From positions 1 to 38,879 of IMG/VR virus record IMGVR_UViG_3300025652_000188: a stretch of 38,879 bases of DNA. One strand, given 5' to 3'. Made by a program: the position numbers and the translations under genes. Positions 1 through 10,104 of the stretch are shown piece by piece (position 1 is the first letter of the stretch; every line of letters begins with the position of its first letter). Origin of the DNA: a virus. The notes under the pieces were generated by a model. That model saw only the letters and a program-made list of their open reading frames with translations. It made no database searches and was not told the DNA's origin.

Positions 1-32
1 AACACAATAGAGGATGCTGATTAAGGATGAAA

Positions 33-221
33 ATGAGTATGCAACCTGAACTAAAAGTACAACTAGAGCTTGATGCCCACGAAAAAGAATGTGCTATCAG
101 ATATCAGATGGTCAATGACAAGTTAGAAGGCTTAGACAAAAGAATGTGGCGAATAGAAGCTATGTCTATGGTGGGTACACTTGGGGTGGTAGCTTTGGTT
201 GTAGCAATAGTGATGAAGTAG
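33..221 (+). CDS. small coiled protein with C-terminal membrane anchor
   Basis: A 62-aa protein with a charged helical N-terminal part and one hydrophobic segment at the C-terminus (about residues 45-61, ending VVALVVAIVMK). The layout, a soluble coil followed by a membrane anchor, resembles XhlA-like small phage membrane proteins often found near lysis genes, but no specific family can be assigned. An AAGGA at 23-27 overlaps an upstream ATG at 27, so the ATG at 33 is the better start; starting at 27 would add two residues. It opens the visible part of the late plus-strand operon, 10 bases ahead of the next gene. A holin-associated role is a guess from architecture only. Confidence 0.6.
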   Translation: MSMQPELKVQLELDAHEKECAIRYQMVNDKLEGLDKRMWRIEAMSMVGTLGVVALVVAIVMK

Positions 222-231
222 GGATAAAAAT

Positions 232-1791
232 ATGGCTAACGGATTAGGAATGGGAGAATTTTACACTCCACAAGAAGGAGAAACATTACTTCAGTCAGAT
301 CCCACACCGACGGCTATTCGCTCTGCTGTGATGCCAATGGGTGATGCAATATTTGCTTACAGACAAGATGGTACACGAGTACAAGTTCCGACTGATTATT
401 TTACAAAACAGGAAACGAAACCTATGGCAGAGACTGATACAACTTTACAGACAACTCCAGTAACAGACGTTCAAAAGACGGTTGAAGAAAGAGCGGGTGC
501 GACCACGTTACCGACGGGTACTCAATACGTACCTGAAGTACAACAAGTACAACAAGAAGAGCTTCTTACACCACCAACTCCCTTAGATACGACCGATGCA
601 GTAAGTCCTAGTCTCGTATCAACAGAAAACTTAGATGTCACCGTACCATCTCAACAAAACGCAGAGAAGTACACAGCAAGTACTATCCCCGGAACTCCTG
701 AAGCCGTAGCCGCACAAGGTAAGCTATCATCTGAATCTGTGATAGGTGACGTACAAGGAGCAGTCAGTAAGGAATCCCTAGTTCAAGCAGCACAAGGTAA
801 AGTATCTGAACAGTCAACTGTCAAGTACCAACTAGAACAACTATTCTCATCATTTGAAGAAGGTAAACCTTTACCTGCTTGGGCAGCTCCTGCTGTAAGA
901 AACGTAGGTGCAATGATGCAGGCAAGAGGATTAGGTGCATCTAGTATGGCTTCTGCAGCCATAACACAAGCCATCATGGAATCAGGTATACCAATAGCCA
1001 AAGCTGATGCAGATCGTTATGGACAGATGGATATGGCTAATCTGAGTAACCAACAGCAAGCAGTTATGCAAAATGCCATGACTTATGCGTCAATGGATAA
1101 GGCTAACTTAGATGCTCGTATGCAAGTTGCCGTTAACAATGCTAAGTCATTCTTGTCAATGGATCTACAAAATTTAAACAACGAACAGAAGATGCAAGAG
1201 ATAGATTATGCTGGACAGATGCAAGCACTCACATCTAATCAAGCAGCAGAAAACTCAGCAGCTCAATTTAATGCACAATCACAAAATCAAATAGATGAGT
1301 TTTTTGCAGAATTAGGGGCCCAAATTGAAACAGGCAATGTAAACCGTAGAGCTGCTCAAGATCAGTTTAACGTCAACGAAAAGAATGCAATAGCTCAATA
1401 TAACGCATCTCTATCTGATGCTCGTGAAAGATTTAACTCAACTATGGCTACGCAGATAGCACAATCAAACGCTGTGTGGCGTAGGGAAATAAACACAGCA
1501 GAAACTGCCAACCAAAATGCAGCCAATCAGATGAACGTACAAAACCTACTGGGTATAACTCAAGCTTCTTTAGATGCTTTGTGGCAAAGATACAGAGATG
1601 AAGCAGGTTGGGCGTTGAAGATAGCAGAAAGCCAAGAGCAACGTTTCCACGAGATAGGGTTACTATCTATGGAGATAGACGCTAATACAGATCTGTACGA
1701 GATGGAAAGTGATGCTACCTTCAGTACAGAACTAGGTAAGGCTGTCTTGAATGGTATATTTAAAGTTGGTACGGCATACGTAAAATCATAG
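232..1791 (+). CDS. 519-aa Gln/Ala-rich candidate virion protein
   Basis: Unrecognised protein. Residues 1-200 are low in predicted structure, rich in T, P, Q and V, with short repeats around GKLSSES, GAVSKES and GKVSEQS. From about residue 210 to 500 it is strongly helical and rich in Q, N, A and M, with loosely repeated 15-20 residue units (for example MDKANLD and MDLQNLN) that suggest a long helical bundle. No signal peptide. It lies in the late operon just ahead of three other large unknown proteins, so an internal virion, tail or ejection role is likely but inferred. A copy of the GGTGCGACC motif lies at 496-504. Start ATG, preceded by GGGATAAAAAT. Confidence 0.75.
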   Translation: MANGLGMGEFYTPQEGETLLQSDPTPTAIRSAVMPMGDAIFAYRQDGTRVQVPTDYFTKQETKPMAETDTTLQTTPVTDVQKTVEERAGATTLPTGTQYVPEVQQVQQEELLTPPTPLDTTDAVSPSLVSTENLDVTVPSQQNAEKYTASTIPGTPEAVAAQGKLSSESVIGDVQGAVSKESLVQAAQGKVSEQSTVKYQLEQLFSSFEEGKPLPAWAAPAVRNVGAMMQARGLGASSMASAAITQAIMESGIPIAKADADRYGQMDMANLSNQQQAVMQNAMTYASMDKANLDARMQVAVNNAKSFLSMDLQNLNNEQKMQEIDYAGQMQALTSNQAAENSAAQFNAQSQNQIDEFFAELGAQIETGNVNRRAAQDQFNVNEKNAIAQYNASLSDARERFNSTMATQIAQSNAVWRREINTAETANQNAANQMNVQNLLGITQASLDALWQRYRDEAGWALKIAESQEQRFHEIGLLSMEIDANTDLYEMESDATFSTELGKAVLNGIFKVGTAYVKS

Positions 1792-1803
1792 AAAGGTTAA
1801 ATT

Positions 1804-2376
1804 ATGTGGGATTGGTTAAGTAATATTTGGACGGGCATAAGTGACAGTGTAGTCGGACAGGCGGTTGGAGATGTATATGATTATGTAGCCGATAGTTACG
1901 TGGGGCAAGGAATCGAAAGTGCCTATGATTTTGTAACAGGAAACGAGTCTTATGGTACATTCAAAGATTCTGATTTTGATAATTTTAACTATGCTAAAAA
2001 GTCTGCAGGATATCTTGGAACTGCACTAGAATTTGCAGGTGGTTTCATGGAAGTTGCAGCACCAGCGGGTGCGACCACTCAGATGCCATCGTCTAAAAAA
2101 AGAAGAGTATCTGCACCAAGAAGTACTGCAGGTGCAGGTCAATTTAACGTAAGTAAAAGTAATTTAGCAAATCTTCAATTTGGCTATACACCGAGAGTAA
2201 ATGATGCTATAATAAAAGCAAACGCAAGTAAAGTTCCCTCAATACAAATGGCAGTATCACAGATGATGAACTACAAAGGTTCAAGTGGTGCAACTATAAA
2301 GCTACAGGGTGCTAAGATGCCTAGTGTGGCTGCTCGTACTAAGCTACCATCATTTGCTCCTAAATACTATGGATAA
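1804..2376 (+). CDS. 190-aa candidate virion protein
   Basis: Unrecognised protein. The N-terminus MWDWLSNIWTGISDSVVGQ is amphipathic and Trp-rich. Residues about 60-90 are Gly/Ala-rich and mildly hydrophobic (YLGTALEFAGGFMEVAAPAG), and the C-terminal half is basic and Ser/Ala-rich, ending PSFAPKYYG. An AAAGG 8 bases before the ATG acts as ribosome-binding site, and it follows the previous gene by 12 bases. An N-terminal amphipathic segment plus a Gly/Ala patch is common in small ejected virion proteins, but that role is inferred. It carries a second copy of the 15-base string AGCGGGTGCGACCAC (2064-2078) that is also in the preceding gene. Confidence 0.7.
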   Translation: MWDWLSNIWTGISDSVVGQAVGDVYDYVADSYVGQGIESAYDFVTGNESYGTFKDSDFDNFNYAKKSAGYLGTALEFAGGFMEVAAPAGATTQMPSSKKRRVSAPRSTAGAGQFNVSKSNLANLQFGYTPRVNDAIIKANASKVPSIQMAVSQMMNYKGSSGATIKLQGAKMPSVAARTKLPSFAPKYYG

Positions 2377-2381
2377 TAAAC

Positions 2382-2960
2382 ATGAAACAAATAAAGCGTC
2401 CCCCTACAAGAGAAGACTTTAGAGCAAACCGTTTTAACAAAGCCCCTCCGGGATGGTCTTTGACTGAACCTAAAGGTAAATGGGCATGGGAAAAACCTCC
2501 TGTACATGCTACCCCTGATAAAGCAGTTGATGCTGTAATTGATAGGTTAGAAGCTCCTGAAGTTCGTACTCAAATGGAAAAGCTTATGGTTGCAGGTGTA
2601 TCTATTCAAGAAATAGTCAACACAATTGCAGTTGGTGGCTTTAGTCAAGGACAATTTACTCCTGATGTCGCAGAGATAATCAAAGGACCTCTTGCAGCTT
2701 ATCTTATGGGGGTAGCGGCAGAAGAAGAGATACCTGCAAAAGTTTACAACACAAGAGATGGTTTGTACCAACTAGACGAAGGTATGAGCGACGATGACAT
2801 GCTTGCAGTGATGAAAGACAGGAATCCTGATTTGTATCAGTTCATCCAATCAAAAGCAGATGAGATTGATGAAGAACCTGAACCTACTACAGTAAGGGGA
2901 TTTATAGCAATAGCTCCAGAAGAAGTAATAGAAGGGGACATAGATAATGGCAAGGCTTAG
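2382..2960 (+). CDS. 192-aa protein, candidate virion or tail assembly protein
   Basis: Unrecognised protein. It has a basic Pro-rich N-terminus (MKQIKRPPTREDF, then PPGWSLTEPKGKW), a helical centre (residues about 45-110) and a strongly acidic C-terminal third (DEGMSDDDM, DEIDEEPEP). It sits between the 190-aa and 650-aa late proteins and overlaps the latter by 14 bases, which suggests coupled translation and a shared structure. Small proteins with a Pro-rich start and an acidic tail occur among virion-associated and chaperone proteins of marine podoviruses, but no function can be assigned from sequence. Confidence 0.7.
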   Translation: MKQIKRPPTREDFRANRFNKAPPGWSLTEPKGKWAWEKPPVHATPDKAVDAVIDRLEAPEVRTQMEKLMVAGVSIQEIVNTIAVGGFSQGQFTPDVAEIIKGPLAAYLMGVAAEEEIPAKVYNTRDGLYQLDEGMSDDDMLAVMKDRNPDLYQFIQSKADEIDEEPEPTTVRGFIAIAPEEVIEGDIDNGKA

Positions 2961-4899
2961 TATGGGTGGTTTCTTTAAGAACTTTGTAAAAGGTGCGGCT
3001 CAACAATACAATGCTAATGTTGCGTACCTAGAGCAACAAAAGGTAGAAGAAGAGAAGCAAAAGAAAAAAGAAGCGAGAGAATTAAAAAGTAAGCAAGATT
3101 TACTAAAGATAGAATATGGCTACGAAGCTCAAGTTGAAGCTTTAAAAAGTGATAAGAATAAAAAAAGTTTACTGTCGATATCTTTACCTAACAGTAACAC
3201 AGTATTTACTGTTCCAAATACAATAGCAGGTCAAGAAATACAACTAACAGGTATGACTGAACCTCAGAAAAATAGAAATATATATCAAGCTTTTAAAGCA
3301 AGTATGAATGACAACGTTATAGACAACCTAAGAAAAAGTGGTGACTTAAATACTGTGGCAAACTCTTTTGCTACTACTTGGTACAATCAACTTCCTACTT
3401 TTGTAAAAAAGGAAGACGGAATTGAAAAGCCAGCAGTTACAGTCGAAACTACCGATTGGCAATATATAAATAAGTATCCTGAATTTGCTGAAGCTGTTGC
3501 AAAAAAAGTAGGTCAGACACGAGAAAATTTAACAAAGCTTGCTATTGAGCAAGAAAACTACACCAACGGTAAACTTGTTATGAAACAAGTAGGTGATAAG
3601 ATTGAAATGACACTAGATGATGTTGTACCAAAAGAATATGGTTTACAACCAAAACACATTGACATTTTAAGAAAACAAGCTCCTAGATTTAATAAGTTTA
3701 ATCCTAATGAAGAAGTTAAGCTACAACCTCTTGTTGCAGAAATAAACAACGTCTTAAAGCTTCCTGAAAATCAACCTGAAAAGGGGCAAGTTACTATGAC
3801 GGAAATGGTAGATGCCATAGCTGTTGCATCTCCTATTCTAGCAAATGTAAAAGAACCTACTAGATTAGATTCATTTGCATTAGAAGAGCTAAAAGCAAAC
3901 TTAAAAAATTCAAATATAGACCCCTACATATACAATGACGTTGACCTTTTAGGAAAAGTCATCTCTCTTAGTCTACCAGCTAAATTTAAAAGTGCAAAGA
4001 TTTTAAATGTCATGGCAGGAGAAGAATTAAAACTAGGAGCAGACCGTGTTGTAAGAGATATAATAGGTAATAAAAAGGCTCTACAAAATGTAGCATTAAA
4101 AGCAAGACTTGCGGGGGATTTGGAAACAGATGCTACAGCAGTTGAGCAATTATCTAGATCAGGTGCTAATATAGGCTTGGCTACTACCCCTCAAGCAATT
4201 CAAAATTTAGTAACAGTTAGTTCTAACGTTGTAATGGATGGTATAGGATTAATTATTGAAAATACTACAGGTAAACAGATTGATAGCCGACTTGTATTTC
4301 AAGATATGTTTAAAAATGCAAATCAAAGATTACAAAGAGGTATGCAATCCCAGAATGAACAAGACAGAAAAAATGCTCTATTAGAATTCTACGCAACAAC
4401 AATGGCATTTAGAATGGCTGCTCAAATACAAAATACGGGGGATACAGGATCAGGACCTAGAATATCTGATGACGACGTTAGGAGAATTGCAAGTGGTCTT
4501 GCTCAAGATTTTGTAAATAATCCTGATAAATTACAATCAGTTGCACGTGGTATAAGACTAGAAGCTGAGAGACAGAGAAAGATATATCAAATGTATCGAT
4601 CAAATAAGGTTCATCAAATAGTCACAGCTTCAATACTAGAAGATATGTATCAAGGAGCATTACCATTAGCAGTCCAAGAACTTACATCTGGAAACGGAAC
4701 AAGCGGTGTCCAACTTATAGGTACGTATATTGGAGGTGACAGTCAAGTTATAAACATACCAATAAATGACGATAAAAAAGAAGTTATTACTCCTCCAAAT
4801 CAACGTAGCTTGGGTACTTTAGACACAAGCACAAAAGGTCTAGGTAGCATTCCCACAGACCAAACAATTGAAGACGAGTTTGAACCTATAAAATTTTAA
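2947..4899 (+). CDS. 650-aa candidate internal virion protein
   Basis: Large, mostly helical protein. Residues about 20-60 form a highly charged Glu/Lys coiled coil (QQKVEEEKQKKKEARELKSK). The rest is mixed helix with no enzymatic motif I can recognise and no membrane segment. It overlaps the upstream gene by 14 bases, and the upstream end supplies a GAAGGGG ribosome-binding site. Its neighbour downstream is the 1625-aa protein. Two consecutive very large helical proteins at the end of a late operon match the arrangement of internal core or ejection proteins of T7-like phages (gp15 and gp16). That placement is the basis of the call, with no sequence similarity claimed. Confidence 0.7.
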   Translation: MARLSMGGFFKNFVKGAAQQYNANVAYLEQQKVEEEKQKKKEARELKSKQDLLKIEYGYEAQVEALKSDKNKKSLLSISLPNSNTVFTVPNTIAGQEIQLTGMTEPQKNRNIYQAFKASMNDNVIDNLRKSGDLNTVANSFATTWYNQLPTFVKKEDGIEKPAVTVETTDWQYINKYPEFAEAVAKKVGQTRENLTKLAIEQENYTNGKLVMKQVGDKIEMTLDDVVPKEYGLQPKHIDILRKQAPRFNKFNPNEEVKLQPLVAEINNVLKLPENQPEKGQVTMTEMVDAIAVASPILANVKEPTRLDSFALEELKANLKNSNIDPYIYNDVDLLGKVISLSLPAKFKSAKILNVMAGEELKLGADRVVRDIIGNKKALQNVALKARLAGDLETDATAVEQLSRSGANIGLATTPQAIQNLVTVSSNVVMDGIGLIIENTTGKQIDSRLVFQDMFKNANQRLQRGMQSQNEQDRKNALLEFYATTMAFRMAAQIQNTGDTGSGPRISDDDVRRIASGLAQDFVNNPDKLQSVARGIRLEAERQRKIYQMYRSNKVHQIVTASILEDMYQGALPLAVQELTSGNGTSGVQLIGTYIGGDSQVINIPINDDKKEVITPPNQRSLGTLDTSTKGLGSIPTDQTIEDEFEPIKF

Positions 4900-4908
4900 G
4901 GATTTTTA

Positions 4909-7900
4909 ATGGCTACAGTAGAAGAAATAAAATCTGGTTTAATTTCAGAACAAACAGAAACTGAAGATCCGTACAAACAGTTAAATATAGCTGATGTACC
5001 TGCTGTTGAACTAGACAGAAGGTATTTTTCAGGTGCTACTGAAATGGGCGATACTCTTAAGAGATACATAGAAAATGCTGATGGATACAGAAGTTTTGAA
5101 ACCTACTATGATATTTACAAAAAAGATAGTGAAGCAAACAAAAGATTAGCTTTACCTCCTGAAGAGTTTAAAAAATCCATACGTGAAGGTAAAATACAGT
5201 TTGGGGGTCAAAAGATAGATGAAACTATAGATCCACTTAAGGTAGGTCCTGTAAAACCTTTTCCAGCAGGGTTAGACTACGATGCTAAAATAAGATTTTT
5301 AGTTGACAACAGAGGTTCTGAAATAACACAAGGTGGTAAAAAGATAGGTGAGTTACCAATAAAAAGAATGTTAGGTCAATACGATGTTACGGAAGAAGAC
5401 GTAGCAGCAAGAATGCCAGTAATTCCATACACTCCGACTAAAACTCTTATAACAAAAGAGGGCAAAAGAGAAATTATAGAAGGACCTCAAAAGGAATTAT
5501 TCAAAGAAGAAATATCTGGAAAAGGTATTCCTTTAATAGATTTCAACAACAAAGCAGTTAAGTTTAAAAAGTTCTTAGACGTAAAAACAGACTTAAATCC
5601 CTATCAAAAAATACAACTAGTAAAAGCACAAGCAACGGGAAATTTAGGGTCTATGAGAACAGAAAAAGCCTTGACTAATGTACCTTTTGCTCTTGCAAAC
5701 TTTGCTCTTTATGCTTATGAAGGAATAGGTAACACTATTTTAGATCCTCTTGTAAATGCAAATATAGTTGATGGAAAAATACCATCGAGACACGTTGACT
5801 ATGCTACAGAAACTTTGACTAAATTAAGTGGGTTGAAATCATCAGATGCTGAATTAATTTTAGAATGGACTCCTGATGCACTTAATAAGATTGTAGATGC
5901 AGGCATAGAGGGTGCAACAGTTGCACTACCATTTCAGGCAATAAAAGTAGGAAGTTACTTTTACAGAGATAAAAGATTTAGAAACTTTGTTAAGGATCAG
6001 TTTGGTAAAAAAGGTGGTACTTTTGATGAAGCTTACGATAATGCAGTTAAACAAGGTAGAGGTCCTGATACTTTAATAAAAGATTTTGTTGACAGTACGA
6101 CATTTATAAACTCAACTAAGTACAGAAACTGGAAAGCAAACGGAGTTATGAACTCCATACAACGTGCAGGTGAATACAAAAGAATATTCAAAAAGAATCC
6201 TGTAGCTTATGAAGTATCTACTCAAAGACTAAAAGCTTTAAATGAAAGATTAGCTGTACTAGAGAAAAGAAAAAATCTTAGTCCAGAGTGGGAATCACAA
6301 TACAAACAAATTGTAAAAGATATAGATAAGGTTAATGGTCAACTAGACAGCATTAGCTTAATGAACAGAATACCTGATGACCTAAAAGAAATAGTTGGAA
6401 CTGAGATTGCTATTGCTACAGGCTTTGGGTTAAGTAGTTACACTCATCAAGAATTTTTTCCAAATTCAAATAAGACAATGTTTGAACTAGGAGGTATGGT
6501 GATAGGTGGATTTAGTGGTGGAAAAGTAATAAATCTAGTAAATGATTTTGGGGATGTGATAAGTGATCCTACCACAGTAGCTAATAAAATTAAAAAGGTT
6601 CTTACATTTAGAAGCTCCAATCAAAAGGAAGCTGATAAATTCATAGGAATGTTAAATGTTGCATCACCTCAGTTTGCTCAAAGAATGGAGCAAGGTATAT
6701 TAGCCGCTGAGAATTTAACAACTAAGATTTTAAAACTTGAAGATCAAAACGGAAGACCTCTCATAACAAGCCCAGACATAGTAACAAACAGTCTGGCCGC
6801 AATAAGTACTATCGATTTGTTGAAACAAACAGCAGCTAAAGTAGGTACAAAATTAAGTGTTGGAGGAGTGGCTGAACTAAGTGATAATTTTGTAAAAATG
6901 CAAACTGCACTTACAGGACAAATTCAACTTAACACAGAGCTTACAAATGCAGTCCGTGAGTTAAGTAAAATAAAATTTGCTCCTGATACTGACCCTGATG
7001 TTAAAAGTTTTGTAGACGGTTTAGAATCTTATTTAAAGAAGTCTCAAGAAGATGTATCTCGACAACTAAACAACTTTAATAAAAATATAGATGACAATGA
7101 AGCTTTACTACTTATGAAAACAGCAGGAGCAAAGCTTGACACCGACATAGACTACGATGCTCTAGATGAATTTTTTATTGCAAATGACACAACTAGAGAA
7201 ACCCTGATGAGAAGTTTGGGTATGCCTGAAAATCAAATAATTGCAGAGTCAAACAAAAGAATAGATGACATGAATAATGCAATTATTGATGCTTCTGTAA
7301 AAGCAGATAATATAAGTAAGACGTTGCCTAAAGAATATGGTAACTTAGTTTCTAGTTCCTTTCACAATATAAAACGAGGACTACGATCAAATGCTACACG
7401 TGGATACAAGATATTAAGGCAAGAAAATAAAAACGTTGCTATGGATATGTCAAACGTCTTTGATCAATTAGTCAAAGGTGTAGACGATTCAGATTTAGCC
7501 TTGAAACTAGAGGGTTCACCTGAAGCAAGAAGGATAGGTGGTACTCAGCTAGCCAAACTTCAACAAAGTCAAATGGGAGAGCTATTTGAAAGATCAGCAG
7601 GTAAGATGTTTTCAAATAACCCTAAGATTGGAGAGATGGCTGAGTTAGTTAGGGATCAATATCCAAACGCATCTAACATTGAGATATGGAGTGTGTTGCG
7701 TAATGGAGATCCAGAGAAAGGATTTGAAGGATTAGGGGATGCTATGAAACTTCCCTTAGACTTTGTGGACTATCAACTTGTACTCTCTGGATTAGGCAAA
7801 GTACAATTCAAAGCAAAAGGAAGACAAACTTTAGGCGTTAAACAAGCTAGAGAAATGTTGTACAAAGCTGCTGAATCCGAAAAGCACGGATTTAGAATAG

Positions 7901-9786
7901 GTATGTTTCAACCTGATGGCGGTCAATTAGTAAATGAAAGTGTACTATCTAAATTAAAACAAGTTAATAATACTTATTCTGAATTTGCATCTAGATACGA
8001 GACAGGTATAGCAGGAACTTGGAATGGCTATAAGTACAAAACATTACCTGATGGAACAATACGTTATGTAGATGAAGCAAATGATCCTATGAACTGGGTG
8101 CAAAGCAGTCTTAAGAAGTACAATCTAACAGAGCCATTTGCTAAAAACATAAACGAAGGATATATATCTGAAATGGCAGGTGTGTACGGTGGTAATTTAG
8201 TTCGAGGATTACCTGAAGGAAGTCCTGCACGGTATGAATTTGTAGCTGGTAAAGCAGGTACGACCATATTCAGAAACTCTATAGTTGCTGAACTTAAGTT
8301 TCAATTGTTAAACAACACGCAGGCAGGTAAAACTATACTAGACTTAAATAAAAACCCTGCGTTTAAAAATAAATATTTATTACCTGATGATATAAAAGGA
8401 AAAAGAATTATAGGAGACTATAAGGATAATGATATACATAATATTATATCAAATATGCAACAAGCAAAAATGAGAAATCCACAAACAGGTGAAATGGTGG
8501 ATATGTTTACAGATGTAGACATACAGAACATATACGATTCTATAGGTATAGAACAGCTAGTTCTGAAGAGTGATGATGCTAGAAAGGCTGTGCAACAAGT
8601 AAAGAAGAAGATTAAACAAGCAGAAACTGATATAATAGCAGGTAAGACAGAAGCGGGTAAAGATTACATTGCTCAGAAAAATCTACAAATAAAGATGGCT
8701 AATCAGTTAAACCCCGGAGATGTCTTTAACTACGTACAAAATGGCGAAACTGGTGTAAGAAATCTAGACAAACTTAGAGATGGGTATGAAGATAGCTTAA
8801 TAAAAGCAGGTAAAAATCAAACAGAAATTGATGATGAAATGATTGTTTACGATAGATTTATAGCAAACAAGCTCATGGAAGAAGTTGCAAATAAATCTAC
8901 TCAGAATATATTAGGAACAACATCAGTAGGTGTTGACATGGTAAACTCTTCTTTTACCGAAAGATTACCTCAGAAATTAGATGCCAATACTCTCATAAAT
9001 GCTTTAGGTGGAGCTAAAGATACACCTATGAATATTGCGGTAAGAGAAATATTAAAAAGAGGTACACGAACTAAGTTAGATAAAGAAGGATCTGATAAAT
9101 TTTTTGAAAATATGGAATTCATTGCAGAGTTATTAGCAGGAAGAACACCGAGTAATGCAGGACAATTATCCTTATCTGGAATACCTAGAGGTTTATCTGT
9201 AGAATCCTATATAAGTAGAATATATTCTGTAGCAAGAGGAGTTGTAAGTCTTAAATACTTAGCCACTGAAGCTATAATACAAACAGGTAGAGTAAGAAGG
9301 TTTAACTCTTTCAAAGCTATGATAAACAATCCAGAAATAGCTGATCTAGTTGTTAGTGCAATAAGAACAGGTAAACCTTTAACTGGAGACTTAGCCACTA
9401 AATTTGATCAGCTTATGATATCGGCAATTGCTAGACAAAGTGCTGACTTTGCAGATTCAAGTCAACCAGATCAGGTGCGACGACCAGCGGTAGAACAAGA
9501 AGTAGAATTATTTGGTCCTGATGCAGAAGCTCTTAAAGAAAGAAAGAACTTAGTAGAGGACATGTATGGTAACCTCATCAAAGTTGAAGACGATGAACAA
9601 GCTATACTAGGTTCTTCGGGACAAATAATAGGAGTAAGAAAAAAGACGGCACAAGAATTGGCTGGACCTTATCAAACTCCACTCCAAAGGATGCAACCAT
9701 CTTTTGAGAGTGCGAGAGAAAAGGCTTTTGAAAGGACAGGAGGAGTAAGACCCGGAAGTCCTGAATCATTTTCACAAATTAACTAA
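4909..9786 (+). CDS. 1625-aa giant virion (ejection-like) protein
   Basis: The largest gene in the window. It is helical and Lys/Asn-rich with no recognised catalytic motif. Several Gly/Ala hydrophobic stretches occur (for example VPFALANFALYAYEGIGNTI near residue 265 and GTEIAIATGFGL near 500), which could insert into the host envelope. Length, position at the end of the late operon and the lack of a signal peptide fit an internal virion protein delivered with the genome, like T7 gp16. I see no lysozyme-type Glu/Asp cluster in the N-terminal region, so a peptidoglycan-cleaving activity is not supported. Starts 10 bases after the 650-aa gene. Confidence 0.75.
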   Translation: MATVEEIKSGLISEQTETEDPYKQLNIADVPAVELDRRYFSGATEMGDTLKRYIENADGYRSFETYYDIYKKDSEANKRLALPPEEFKKSIREGKIQFGGQKIDETIDPLKVGPVKPFPAGLDYDAKIRFLVDNRGSEITQGGKKIGELPIKRMLGQYDVTEEDVAARMPVIPYTPTKTLITKEGKREIIEGPQKELFKEEISGKGIPLIDFNNKAVKFKKFLDVKTDLNPYQKIQLVKAQATGNLGSMRTEKALTNVPFALANFALYAYEGIGNTILDPLVNANIVDGKIPSRHVDYATETLTKLSGLKSSDAELILEWTPDALNKIVDAGIEGATVALPFQAIKVGSYFYRDKRFRNFVKDQFGKKGGTFDEAYDNAVKQGRGPDTLIKDFVDSTTFINSTKYRNWKANGVMNSIQRAGEYKRIFKKNPVAYEVSTQRLKALNERLAVLEKRKNLSPEWESQYKQIVKDIDKVNGQLDSISLMNRIPDDLKEIVGTEIAIATGFGLSSYTHQEFFPNSNKTMFELGGMVIGGFSGGKVINLVNDFGDVISDPTTVANKIKKVLTFRSSNQKEADKFIGMLNVASPQFAQRMEQGILAAENLTTKILKLEDQNGRPLITSPDIVTNSLAAISTIDLLKQTAAKVGTKLSVGGVAELSDNFVKMQTALTGQIQLNTELTNAVRELSKIKFAPDTDPDVKSFVDGLESYLKKSQEDVSRQLNNFNKNIDDNEALLLMKTAGAKLDTDIDYDALDEFFIANDTTRETLMRSLGMPENQIIAESNKRIDDMNNAIIDASVKADNISKTLPKEYGNLVSSSFHNIKRGLRSNATRGYKILRQENKNVAMDMSNVFDQLVKGVDDSDLALKLEGSPEARRIGGTQLAKLQQSQMGELFERSAGKMFSNNPKIGEMAELVRDQYPNASNIEIWSVLRNGDPEKGFEGLGDAMKLPLDFVDYQLVLSGLGKVQFKAKGRQTLGVKQAREMLYKAAESEKHGFRIGMFQPDGGQLVNESVLSKLKQVNNTYSEFASRYETGIAGTWNGYKYKTLPDGTIRYVDEANDPMNWVQSSLKKYNLTEPFAKNINEGYISEMAGVYGGNLVRGLPEGSPARYEFVAGKAGTTIFRNSIVAELKFQLLNNTQAGKTILDLNKNPAFKNKYLLPDDIKGKRIIGDYKDNDIHNIISNMQQAKMRNPQTGEMVDMFTDVDIQNIYDSIGIEQLVLKSDDARKAVQQVKKKIKQAETDIIAGKTEAGKDYIAQKNLQIKMANQLNPGDVFNYVQNGETGVRNLDKLRDGYEDSLIKAGKNQTEIDDEMIVYDRFIANKLMEEVANKSTQNILGTTSVGVDMVNSSFTERLPQKLDANTLINALGGAKDTPMNIAVREILKRGTRTKLDKEGSDKFFENMEFIAELLAGRTPSNAGQLSLSGIPRGLSVESYISRIYSVARGVVSLKYLATEAIIQTGRVRRFNSFKAMINNPEIADLVVSAIRTGKPLTGDLATKFDQLMISAIARQSADFADSSQPDQVRRPAVEQEVELFGPDAEALKERKNLVEDMYGNLIKVEDDEQAILGSSGQIIGVRKKTAQELAGPYQTPLQRMQPSFESAREKAFERTGGVRPGSPESFSQIN

Positions 9787-9798
9787 GGAGAGAGACTA

Positions 9799-10104
9799 AT
9801 GAAGACTTACTACAACGGACCACGTAAAGGCATGATGTACGGTGGTGGTGCTACCATGAGAAAGCCTATGATGTATGGTGGCATGGCTACAAAAAAGAAA
9901 AACATGCAAATGGGTGGACTAGCTGAACAAAACAGAAAGTCTAGCATGAATCAATCAGGTATGATGAACCCCAAAGGGAACATGATGACTGACGAAAAGA
10001 AGTTTGACATGGGCATGATGTACGGCGGTCAAGCCAAGCTAGACAAAAACAAAGATGGTAAAATATCAGGCAAGGACTTTGCTATGATGAGGAAGAAGAA
10101 GTAG
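9799..10104 (+). CDS. Met/Gly-rich MYGG-motif protein
   Basis: A 101-aa basic protein made of repeated MMYGG units: MMYGGGATMRK, MMYGGMATKKK, MQMGGLAEQ and MMYGGQAKLDK, followed by DKNKDGKISGKDFAMM. The last part reads like an EF-hand calcium loop (D-x-N-x-D-G-x-I-S-x-x-D). Function unknown. The [MR]YGG[KR] signature recurs in the 82-aa protein at 29074 and the 735-aa protein at 35607, suggesting a shared role in the virion. Its ribosome-binding site AAGGAGAG is excellent. It is the last late gene before the convergent minus-strand operon and overlaps the end of that operon by 23 bases. Confidence 0.75.
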   Translation: MKTYYNGPRKGMMYGGGATMRKPMMYGGMATKKKNMQMGGLAEQNRKSSMNQSGMMNPKGNMMTDEKKFDMGMMYGGQAKLDKNKDGKISGKDFAMMRKKK

